This document shows, in pieces, positions 57,135 to 64,000 of a stretch of DNA of 64,000 nt. Numbering within the stretch: the first letter of the stretch is position 1; every line of letters starts with the position of its first letter. Position numbers and translations under genes: made by a program. The notes under the pieces were generated by a model. It saw only the letters and a list, made by a program, of their open reading frames with translations. It had not been told where the DNA came from and searched no databases. Where the stretch lies: NCBI GenBank assembly GCA_029203105.1, contig CP119318.1:1564501-1628500 (forward strand), given 5' to 3'. The DNA comes from Candidatus Kaistia colombiensis (GTDB lineage Bacteria > Pseudomonadota > Alphaproteobacteria > Rhizobiales > Kaistiaceae).

Positions 57135-57482
57135 TCAGGGCAGGGCGGCGACCGCCGTAATCTCGATTCCGTAGTCGGGATCGGCAAGCGGAATGCCGCC
57201 CGTGGCGCGGGCCGGCGTGTTGTTCGGATCGACCCAGGCGTCCCAGACGCTGTTCATGGCGGCGAAGTCGCTGATGTCGGCGAGCCAGATGGTGACCGAG
57301 AGCAGGTGCGACTTGTCGGTTCCCGACAGCGCGAGCACGCGGTCGATCTCGGCGAGTGCGCCGCGCGTCTGGGTGACGATGTCGGCTTTGGCCGGTCCGA
57401 CCTGGCCGGCGACATGTACGACGCCGTCATGCGTGGCGGTTTCGCACCAGCGCAGGTCCGGCTCCAGTCTCTTGATCTCCAC
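57135..57482 (-). CDS. RidA/YjgF family protein
   Basis: A 115-residue protein starting at GTG 57482 with GGAG upstream. Motifs: VVHVAGQVGPAKADIVTQTR, LLSVTIWLADISDFAAMNSV and the active-site-region Arg in NNTPARATGGIPLADP. RidA proteins hydrolyse reactive imine/enamine intermediates of amino acid metabolism. The C-terminal IEITAVAALP matches the family end. Reading frames extending further upstream are not related. Confidence 0.88.
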   Translation of the reverse strand: MEIKRLEPDLRWCETATHDGVVHVAGQVGPAKADIVTQTRGALAEIDRVLALSGTDKSHLLSVTIWLADISDFAAMNSVWDAWVDPNNTPARATGGIPLADPDYGIEITAVAALP

Positions 57483-57860
57483 GAAGGTCTCCTCGGTTGT
57501 CGATCTCGCCGTCACGGCGCTTCGGATGGATCTGTTAGTTGAAGCCGCGCTTTGGCGCCACCGGTCGCGCGCAGCAGGATACGAATCGTGGCGGAGCATC
57601 GCGGTGCCCGTGTCGCAACCGCTGCGATGCAGCCACAATCCCGTTGATACGGCCGTTAGTGTGCGGCCCCGGACCGAATTCCGGTTGACACGAATGCCGC
57701 TTGCTACCTGATATGAACGAGAGGTCTCAAATACAAAAGTCGAGATCCGGATGTTCCGCGAGATTGCGGCCATTCCGGACGAGGGGCGGCTTGAGAAGAC
57801 CTGGATCGTGGGAGAGCGGGGAACGGGCTTCCGTTGCCTGATCAGAGGGAGAGACAGCAC
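57483..57860. other. Divergent spacer between ridA-like and sugar-importer genes
   Basis: 378 nt without a supported gene, presumably with promoters for both sides. A ribosome-binding site GAGGGAGAGA lies at its right end, before the binding-protein ATG. I see no clear regulator palindrome. Confidence 0.35.
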
Positions 57861-59053
57861 ATGACACGGGCGAACAGGATGAAGACGGGTCTGGCGGCCG
57901 CCGCTGCCTTGATGAGCGTCGTCGGCGTGGCCAGAGCGGAGACGCCGGCGGCCTTCGCGACGCTGCCGGCAGAAGTGCAGGCGCTCTATCTCGGCGTCGA
58001 AGAAACGATCCAGCCGTCGGCCTATGACAATTTCGGACCCGTCAAGCAGCCATGGAAATGGTGCCATTCGGAGTCCTACCAGGGCAATCCCTGGCGTGTT
58101 TCCGTCACCCGCGAACTGGAGCGCCTGGTCGATCTCTACAAGGCGAAGGGCTGGATTTCCGATTTCGAGATGTCGGATTCGAACGGCGACACCGGCCAGC
58201 AGATCGCCCAGATCCGCGCCTTCATTGACAAGAAGTGCAGCATCATCACCTCGTTCGCCGGTTCGTCGACCGCGCTGAACGAAGTGATCGAGGCTTCGTT
58301 CAAGGCGGGCATCCCGTTTGTCACCGGCGCGGGTGCGGTCACCAGTCCGTACGCGATCAACGTCGATTCCAACTACGTGAAGTTCGGCTATGACGTCGCC
58401 AAGGGCGTCGTCGAGGGCATCGGCGGCAAGGGCAACGTGTACGCATCGAGGGCATCGCCGGCAGTCCGCTGGTCGCCCAGCAGCGCGCCGGTGCCGACAA
58501 GGCCTTCGCCGAGGCACCCGATGTCAAGGTGATCCGCGACGTCAACGGCAACTGGTCGCCCAACGTCACCAAGACGGTGACGCTGCAGGTGCTGGCCACC
58601 ACGCCGCAGCCGATCGCCGGCGTGTGGACCTCCGGTTCGGAGTCGCGCATCGTCGCCGAGGCGTTCCAGCAGGCCGGCCGGCCGATCCCGGTCGTCTCCG
58701 GCTCGATCTCCGGCGACGCGCTCGGCTTCTGGAAGGACAATCAGGAAACGTTCCGCTTCACCGGCGGCGCGCTGATGCCGTCCTGGACGGCGCAGACCCT
58801 GTTCCGCGTCGGCGTCCGCGTGCTGGAAGGCCAGCAGCCGAAGCTGAACATCCTGATGATCCCGGTGCCGGCCGTGAAGCCGGACGAACTGGGCAAGTGG
58901 CACCGCGACTGCATGACCAAGGACGCCGTCTCGGTGTTCCCGGTCGCGCCGCAGGACCCGATGCCGGAAGCTCTGATGGACGCCTATTTCGCCAAGCCGG
59001 CGCATACGGCCCTGTTCGACTACGCCCAGACGCCGGATCCCTGCGCCAAGTAG
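57861..59053 (+). pseudogene. Sugar-type ABC substrate-binding protein gene with a 1-nt frameshift
   Basis: The first frame (57861-58532) gives a signal peptide ending VGVARA and a Peripla_BP_4-like N-terminal lobe (GNPWRVSVTRELERLVDLYK, FAGSSTALNEVIEASFKAG). Near 58440 the sense moves to the next frame: RIEGIAGSPLVAQQRAGADK, then VIRDVNGNWSPNVTKTV and the second lobe, ending QTPDPCAK at 59053. One missing base in AACGTGTACGC explains it. The restored protein would be about 397 residues. It is first in an importer cluster with intact ATPases and permeases, so loss of the binding protein should abolish uptake unless the shift is a sequencing error. Confidence 0.85.
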
Positions 59054-59173
59054 GCTTGGGGGGCAAGCAACGCATGCCGGTGGCCCGATCTGGCCATCGG
59101 CATGGTTTTCTGACGAGCGAGCGACCGGCAGGGCCGGCGCTCGCCTTGATGCGCATGCGGGGAATGACGGCTG

Positions 59174-59911
59174 ATGCTGGAGATCCGGGATCTCTCGAAG
59201 CGCTATGGCGAGACGGTGGCGCTCGACGGCGCCCATATCGATTTCACGCCCGGTACGATCCATACGATCCTCGGCGAGAACGGCTCGGGCAAGAGCACGC
59301 TGGTCAAGCTGCTCTCCGGCATCGTCTCGCCGGATCGCGGCAGCATCACCTTCGAAGGGCGCAGGATCGCCGGTCGCGATCCCGCCGAGTTCCGCGCCGC
59401 CGGCTTCGCGACCGTGTTCCAGGAAGTGCTGATCGCGCCGGACCGCAACGTCACCGACAACATCCTGCTCGGCTATGACGGCCTGTTCCGGCGTCGCGTG
59501 CCGCGTGGCGAGCGTCGTGCCCTGGCTGGCCGAATCCTGTCCGAATTCGCCTCGACGCATGTGCCGCTCGACGAGCCGGCTGGCGAGGTGCCGCTGGCGG
59601 CGCAGCAATTAATCGTGCTCGCCCGCGCGCTGACCCGTCGCCCGCGCGTGTTGATCCTCGACGAGGTCACCGCCGCGCTCGATTTCGCCGATCGCGAGGC
59701 GGTGTTCGCGCTGATGCGGCGGCTGGCGGCGGAGGGTTGCCTGATCCTGTTCATCACGCACCGGATGGACGAGGTCACGGGCCTCTCCGACCGGGTTACC
59801 GTGCTGCGCAGCGGCCAGGTGGTGAAGACGCTGGAGAAAGGCAACCTCGTGCCGGATGAACTGCTCGCGCTGATGGCGCCGGAAACCGCGCGGGAGCTGC
59901 ATCATGGCTGA
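59174..59911 (+). CDS. Ribose-type ABC importer ATPase, first half (RbsA-like N-terminal domain)
   Basis: A 245-residue ATPase with Walker A ILGENGSGKSTLVKLLSG and Walker B RVLILDEVTAALDFADRE. The signature region is atypical (VPLAAQQLIVLARAL rather than LSGGQ). It equals only the first half of RbsA-type double ATPases; the second half is the next gene, overlapping by 8 nt. The split looks clean because each half has its own start and end. It energises uptake of a sugar or sugar-like compound. Confidence 0.87.
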   Translation: MLEIRDLSKRYGETVALDGAHIDFTPGTIHTILGENGSGKSTLVKLLSGIVSPDRGSITFEGRRIAGRDPAEFRAAGFATVFQEVLIAPDRNVTDNILLGYDGLFRRRVPRGERRALAGRILSEFASTHVPLDEPAGEVPLAAQQLIVLARALTRRPRVLILDEVTAALDFADREAVFALMRRLAAEGCLILFITHRMDEVTGLSDRVTVLRSGQVVKTLEKGNLVPDELLALMAPETARELHHG

Positions 59912-60647
59912 CGCGCCCGCTGCGCTCTTCGTCCGCGGCCTTTCGCTGAAGGCCGGCGCGGCGCCGTTCGACCTGGATATCCGGCGCGGCGAGATCGTCG
60001 GCCTCGCAGGCCTCGACGGCCACGGCCAGGACGCCTTCATCGAGACGCTGGCCGGCCTGCGCCCGCCTGTCGCCGGCCATGTCGGCGTCGGCAAGGATGG
60101 CGAGCGCATCATCAGGAGCTTCCGCCGGGCGGTTCAGAGCGGCATCGCCTATCTGCCGCGCGACCGTCGCGCCACCGGCATTTTCCCGTCCATGTCGATC
60201 CTCGACAATTTCGCCATCGCGACCGTCGGCCGCGACCGCAAGCTCGGGCTGATCAGCGCGGCCGAGCGGCGCAAGCGCTATGACTATTATCGCGACCGGC
60301 TGTCGATCGTCGCGCCCGAGCCCGGCCGCATGATCACCACGCTTTCGGGCGGCAACCAGCAGAAGGTGCTGCTCGCCCGCGCCCTGGCGCACAAGCCGGA
60401 CGTGCTGCTCTTGAACGACCCGACGCGCGGCGTCGACATCGCCACCCGCCGCGTCCTCTATTCCGTGTTCCGCGAGCTGGCGGCCGAGGGCATGGCGCTG
60501 GTCATCCTCTCGACCGAGATTGAGGAGGCGCTGGTGCTGTGCGACCGCATCCTGGTCTTCCGCGAGCAGGAGCTGGCCGCCTCGCTGGCGGACGCCGAGC
60601 GCTCGTCCGAGCGCATCATTTCCACCATGTTCGGACGCGCAGCATGA
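59904..60647 (+). CDS. Ribose-type ABC importer ATPase, second half (RbsA-like C-terminal domain)
   Basis: A 247-residue protein matching the second domain of RbsA-like ATPases. It has the degenerate Walker A LAGLDGHGQDAFIETLAG, YLPRDRRATGIFPSMSI, the intact signature TTLSGGNQQKVLLARAL, and VLLLNDPTRGVDIATRR. It complements the first-half protein, whose signature is poor and Walker A good, so the two should form a heterodimer. It overlaps both neighbours (8 nt and 4 nt). Confidence 0.87.
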   Translation: MADAPAALFVRGLSLKAGAAPFDLDIRRGEIVGLAGLDGHGQDAFIETLAGLRPPVAGHVGVGKDGERIIRSFRRAVQSGIAYLPRDRRATGIFPSMSILDNFAIATVGRDRKLGLISAAERRKRYDYYRDRLSIVAPEPGRMITTLSGGNQQKVLLARALAHKPDVLLLNDPTRGVDIATRRVLYSVFRELAAEGMALVILSTEIEEALVLCDRILVFREQELAASLADAERSSERIISTMFGRAA

Positions 60648-61633
60648 CGGCAATCACAACCTCCAGCCCGACTGCGAGCCGGGTACCGGCCCTGAAGGCG
60701 ATCTGGCGCCAGACCGGCTTCGCGCCGATCCTGTTCGTCGTGCTGCTGGCCATCAACATCTTCATCAATCCCGCCCGCTTCGCGCCGGGCGCCTGGGGCA
60801 CGCTGATCGGCCTCGCCGCACCCCTGGTTGGCGCCGCCATCGCCTCGGCGCCGGCGATCCTCGGCGGCCGCGGCGGCATCGACATCTCGGTCGGCCCGAT
60901 CATGGGCTTCGTCAACGCCATCGTCGTGCTGGTGCTGATCCAGAAGCTTGGCCTGTCGTCGCCCTTCATCGTCGTCGGCGTCGCCGTGGCGATCGGCGCC
61001 GCAATCGGCGCGCTGAACGGCTTCTTGGCCACCATCCTGCGTATCCAGCCGATCGTCGCGACGCTTGGCACCTATCTGCTGCTGGTTGGCACGACCCTGA
61101 CCATCCTGCCAGCGCCGACCGGCACGGTTCCCGTCTGGCTGAAATCGCTCGGCGGCCCGCTTTCCATTCTGCCGCTCGGCGCGGTCTTCCTGATCTGGAT
61201 CGGCATCCGTCGCCTGCCTTACTACGACCACCTGATGGCGGTCGGCAGCGATGACCGCGCCGCCTATACGGCCGGTATCCCGGTCACGCTGGTGCGCTTT
61301 CTCTCCTATGTCATCACCGGCGTCTTCGCCGGCGTCGCCGGTTTGATGATGACGGCGCTCATCGGCTCGGCCGATCCGTCGATCGGCCCGACCTACACGC
61401 TGATCGCCATCTCGGCCGTGGCGCTTGGCGGCGTCAGCCTCGCCGGCGGACGAGGCGGGCTGCTGGGCGCGGCCATCGGCGCGATCGACATTTTCCTGCT
61501 GCAGAGCGCGCTGACCTATTTCAACTTCTCGACTTTCGTCCTGCAGATCGCCTATGGCGCGATCCTCGTCATCGCCATCGTGCTGACGGCGTTGCAGGAT
61601 CGCTGGCTCGGGCGCATGCGGGGAGTGAACTAG
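60644..61633 (+). CDS. Ribose-type ABC importer permease 1
   Basis: A 329-residue polytopic membrane protein of the BPD_transp_2 family. GGIDISVGPIMGFVNAIVVL and GALNGFLATILRIQPIVATLG give the typical early helices; a late VALGGVSLAGGRGG forms the signature loop. Start ATG 60644 overlaps the ATPase stop by 4 nt. It pairs with the next permease. Confidence 0.9.
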   Translation: MTAITTSSPTASRVPALKAIWRQTGFAPILFVVLLAINIFINPARFAPGAWGTLIGLAAPLVGAAIASAPAILGGRGGIDISVGPIMGFVNAIVVLVLIQKLGLSSPFIVVGVAVAIGAAIGALNGFLATILRIQPIVATLGTYLLLVGTTLTILPAPTGTVPVWLKSLGGPLSILPLGAVFLIWIGIRRLPYYDHLMAVGSDDRAAYTAGIPVTLVRFLSYVITGVFAGVAGLMMTALIGSADPSIGPTYTLIAISAVALGGVSLAGGRGGLLGAAIGAIDIFLLQSALTYFNFSTFVLQIAYGAILVIAIVLTALQDRWLGRMRGVN

Positions 61634-62593
61634 ATGGCACGCTTGACCAGTGACCAGGCGCGCGTCTTCGGCGCGCTGATTGTCGCCGTCGCCCTGCATC
61701 TGACCGGCACGACGTTGATCGAAGGCTATTCGAGCGAGTTTTCGATGCGGGCGATGCTGGTGCTCGGCTCGCTGCTCGCCATCGCCTCGATCGGCCAGAC
61801 GCTGGTCGTCATCGTCGGCGGCATCGACCTGTCGATCCCCTTCGTCATCGGCTTCGCCAACGTCGTCACGGCGCAGCTCTATGGCGGCGGCATGAACTTC
61901 GCCCTGGTTTGCCTCGTCGTCGTCGGGCTGGCCTGCCTGATCGGGGCGCTGAACGGGCTGATCTCGTCGAGCCTGAAGCTGCATCCGTTGATCGTCACGC
62001 TCGGCATCGGCACCATCGTGCAGGGCTCGGTGCTGCTCTGGACCGGCGGCTTCCCGTCCGGCTCCGCGCCGGAATCGATCACCGAATTCGTCTCGATCGG
62101 CGGCTCGGTCGGCTTCCTGCCGGTGCCCTGGCTGGTGCCGTGCTTCGTCGCGCTCGCGGCCATCGTCACCGTGGCGCTCGCCCGCACCGCCTATGGCCGC
62201 CGCCTGTTCGCGCTCGGCAGCAATCCGCGCGCCGCCCCGCTGGCGCTGATCCACCCGGTGGCGATGTGGACGGCGACCTTCGCGATCTCCGCCGCCTTTG
62301 CCGCCGTGACCGGCATCCTGCTGCTCGGCTTCACCGGCTCGGCCTATGGCGAGGTCGGCCAGCCCTATCTGTTCCAGACCATCGCCGCCGTCGTCATCGG
62401 CGGCACGGCGCTGGTCGGCGGGCGTGGCTCCTATCTCGGCACGGTGGCCGGCGCGCTGGTGCTGACCGAGATCAACACGCTGCTGATCGGCATCGGCCTG
62501 CAGCCGTCGCTGGTCCAGGCCGTGCTCGGCGTCGTCATCGTCGTGCTAGTGTCGTTCTACGGCCGCGACGCCCATGTCCGCACGACGATCTAG
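61634..62593 (+). CDS. Ribose-type ABC importer permease 2
   Basis: A 319-residue membrane protein of the same family. Signatures: GGIDLSIPFVIGFANVV, ALNGLISSSLKLHPLIVTLG, and VVIGGTALVGGRGSYLGTVAG. ATG follows the previous stop directly. It completes the importer cluster; the convergent IclR gene lies 14 nt beyond its stop. Confidence 0.9.
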   Translation: MARLTSDQARVFGALIVAVALHLTGTTLIEGYSSEFSMRAMLVLGSLLAIASIGQTLVVIVGGIDLSIPFVIGFANVVTAQLYGGGMNFALVCLVVVGLACLIGALNGLISSSLKLHPLIVTLGIGTIVQGSVLLWTGGFPSGSAPESITEFVSIGGSVGFLPVPWLVPCFVALAAIVTVALARTAYGRRLFALGSNPRAAPLALIHPVAMWTATFAISAAFAAVTGILLLGFTGSAYGEVGQPYLFQTIAAVVIGGTALVGGRGSYLGTVAGALVLTEINTLLIGIGLQPSLVQAVLGVVIVVLVSFYGRDAHVRTTI

Positions 62594-62607
62594 CGCCTGC
62601 TCGGCGG

Positions 62608-63489
62608 CTACGACGTCCCCTTGATCGGAAATTTCGGTTCCGGCAAATGGCCGCCGATCTGGCGGCAGAGTTCGGCCGCCGCCTCGTAGAGATGCTTCGA
62701 GGCGTCCGCCAGCTGCACCTGGTTGGTTACCCAGAGCAGGAACGGCATGGTGATCGCCGCCTGGGCGATGCCGCTGGCGTCGAAGATCGGGAAGGATACG
62801 TCGGTGATGCCGCGCAGCGTCTCGTCTGCCACCACCTCGTAGCCGCGCTTTTGAATTTGTTCGACACGGTGGACCAGCGGCTCCGGGTCTTTTTCACGAG
62901 AGCGCAGCTCTTCCGAGGCGCGCTCGATCAGCATGGCGCGGGTCGGCTCGTTCTGGAAGGCGATCAGGGTGCGCCCCGACGCGGTCGACAGCATCTTGGT
63001 CTGCGTGCCGAGTCGGACGCGAAAACCGACTGGGGCAGGATTGTCGGCTACCGCGATGACTCGGACCGAGAGCCCGTCCAGGATCGACAGGATTATCGCT
63101 TCCTCGACCTCGGCCGCCAAGCTCTGCAAGATCGGCTGCGCCGCCTCGCGCAGTCGCCGGATCGGTGGATGGCCGCAGGCGAGGTCGAACAGCTTCATCG
63201 AGATCTGGAACGCCTCGCCCGGCGGCTTGCGCTCGACATAGCCGCGCCGTTCCAGCGAGACGACGACGCGATAGACTTCCTGCACCGATCGGCCGAGCGA
63301 ATGAGCGATCTGCGACAGGATCAGCCCGCCAGACTGGCCGGCCAGCAGTTCCAGGATGTCGAGCCCTTTTTCCAGCGCGGGAGCCTTGTAGGCGAGGGCG
63401 GCGTTCGCCTGCTTGTCCGGCTCGCCCTTCGTCGCCGTCCCTGCTTCTTTCGCCATCATTCGTCCCGTAGCTGTGCCGTGTTTTCCCAT
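62608..63489 (-). CDS. IclR-family transcriptional regulator
   Basis: A 293-residue regulator. The N-terminal winged helix-turn-helix reads APALEKGLDILELLA, LSQIAHSLGRSVQEVYRVV and ERRGYVERKPP. The C-terminal IclR ligand domain follows (VRLGTQTKMLSTASGRTLIA, RGYEVVADETLRGITDVSFP). ATG 63489 is used here; ATG 63459 with GGGACGA upstream is an alternative start. It probably controls the importer and the divergent amidohydrolase; a palindrome lies directly upstream. Confidence 0.9.
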   Translation of the reverse strand: MGKHGTATGRMMAKEAGTATKGEPDKQANAALAYKAPALEKGLDILELLAGQSGGLILSQIAHSLGRSVQEVYRVVVSLERRGYVERKPPGEAFQISMKLFDLACGHPPIRRLREAAQPILQSLAAEVEEAIILSILDGLSVRVIAVADNPAPVGFRVRLGTQTKMLSTASGRTLIAFQNEPTRAMLIERASEELRSREKDPEPLVHRVEQIQKRGYEVVADETLRGITDVSFPIFDASGIAQAAITMPFLLWVTNQVQLADASKHLYEAAAELCRQIGGHLPEPKFPIKGTS

Positions 63490-63502
63490 CGATACAGTAT
63501 CG
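63490..63502. promoter_or_regulatory. Candidate IclR-regulator operator (13-nt palindrome)
   Basis: CGATAC-A-GTATCG is a perfect palindrome between the divergent regulator and amidohydrolase genes. TTGACA follows at 63508-63513 and CCCTAT 17 nt later, a plausible plus-strand promoter. GTATC recurs at 63549, which may be a second half-site. Confidence 0.45.
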
Positions 63503-63605
63503 CGCCCTTGACAGCACGCGCCAGCCTGTCCCCTATTTCAAAAGCAAGTATCATATGTGGAAAATGGCGCCGTCGCCGGCGACCTTCTCCTGGCGGAACG
63601 GGGAC

Positions 63606-64000
63606 ATGACGGGGCAGCGCTACAACGGGCCGATCATCGACGCCCATCATCACCTCTGGGATCTGCGGCTCGGCAAGCATGGCTGGCTGGAAGGCGGCCA
63701 TGCCGATGACGAGCTGGCACCGCTTCGTCGCAATCATCTCGCCGCCGACTACGAGGCGCTGGCGCTGCCGGAAAACATCGTCGCCAGCGTGCATATCGAG
63801 GCGAACTGGGATCCGGTCGACCCGGCCGGCGAAAGCCGCTGGCTCGATACGCTGGAGCGCTCGCCCGGCATTGCCGCGCGCTATGTCGCCCATGCGGCGC
63901 TGCTCGAACCCGGCGCCGAGGCCGTGCTGGAGCAGCATGCGGCGAACGGGCGCGTCGTCGGCATCCGCGAGATCCTGAGCTGGCATCCCGATTCGGCCAA
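63606..64000 (+). CDS. Amidohydrolase family protein (COG3618-like metal-dependent hydrolase), partial
   Basis: The gene runs off the window. The visible part starts MTGQRYNGPIIDAHHHLWDL, with the HxH metal motif of amidohydrolase-2 TIM-barrel enzymes. ENIVASVHIEANWDP and GRVVGIREILSWHPD follow, as in lactonase-type members such as fuconolactonase-like proteins. An in-frame ATG at 63555 is an alternative start. Divergence from the IclR gene and closeness to a sugar importer suggest a sugar-acid or lactone pathway, but the substrate is unknown. Confidence 0.83.
   Translation, partial: MTGQRYNGPIIDAHHHLWDLRLGKHGWLEGGHADDELAPLRRNHLAADYEALALPENIVASVHIEANWDPVDPAGESRWLDTLERSPGIAARYVAHAALLEPGAEAVLEQHAANGRVVGIREILSWHPDSA

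Overview
The window is GC-rich chromosomal DNA of an alphaproteobacterium of the order Hyphomicrobiales (Rhizobiales). The best evidence is the conserved run murA, DUF2948, hisD, UPF0262, low-molecular-weight phosphatase, maf, yacG and tRNA-Phe at about 37.9-43.3 kb. BMP-type and ribose-type ABC importers and intergenic REP mosaics fit this. The genus (perhaps Kaistia-like) cannot be fixed from the sequence alone.

Left chromosomal part (1-18.5 kb). The end of an efflux adaptor gene is followed by its RND pump. After a REP-rich spacer come a secreted alpha/beta hydrolase on the minus strand and a nucleoside uptake and salvage operon: a BMP binding protein, a double ATPase, two permeases and two nucleoside hydrolases. 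A convergent copper P-type ATPase follows. Next is a large autotransporter whose beta-barrel is cut by one in-frame TAG. It abuts a decayed tyrosine integrase.

Genomic island (19.58-37.0 kb). A 26-bp copy of the 3' end of tRNA-Thr(GGT) at 19581 is repeated inside the intact tRNA at 36974, with a tyrosine integrase beside the tRNA. The island between them has visibly different composition. It carries a three-gene operon matching the Detocs anti-phage two-component system: a sensor kinase, a lone receiver, and a receiver fused to a nucleoside-phosphorylase-like effector. It also carries two serine recombinases, a second tyrosine recombinase, and a phage-like cassette. The cassette encodes a hypothetical protein, a degenerate HNH protein, a family-A-polymerase-like palm protein, RNase HI and a 798-aa internal-virion-like protein. 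The integrase remnant just outside the left repeat suggests an earlier island used the same site.

Right chromosomal part (37-64 kb). The murA-yacG housekeeping block and tRNA-Phe come first, then a Tat-exported sulfatase. A Pls/PosA-type single-module peptide synthetase follows with its phosphopantetheinyl transferase, then an MntP/YtaF-like membrane protein and a small lipoprotein. An HlyD-RbbA-YhhJ export operon has rbbA broken by a 1-nt frameshift. A RidA protein precedes a ribose-type ABC importer whose binding-protein gene is also frameshifted and whose ATPase is split into two genes. An IclR regulator and the start of an amidohydrolase close the window.

The strongest candidates for a second look are the Detocs operon, the polymerase-palm/RNase H cassette on the same island, and the Pls-type synthetase pair. 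Three single-base lesions in otherwise well-conserved genes (autotransporter, rbbA, sugar-binding protein) are either real recent decay or sequencing errors.
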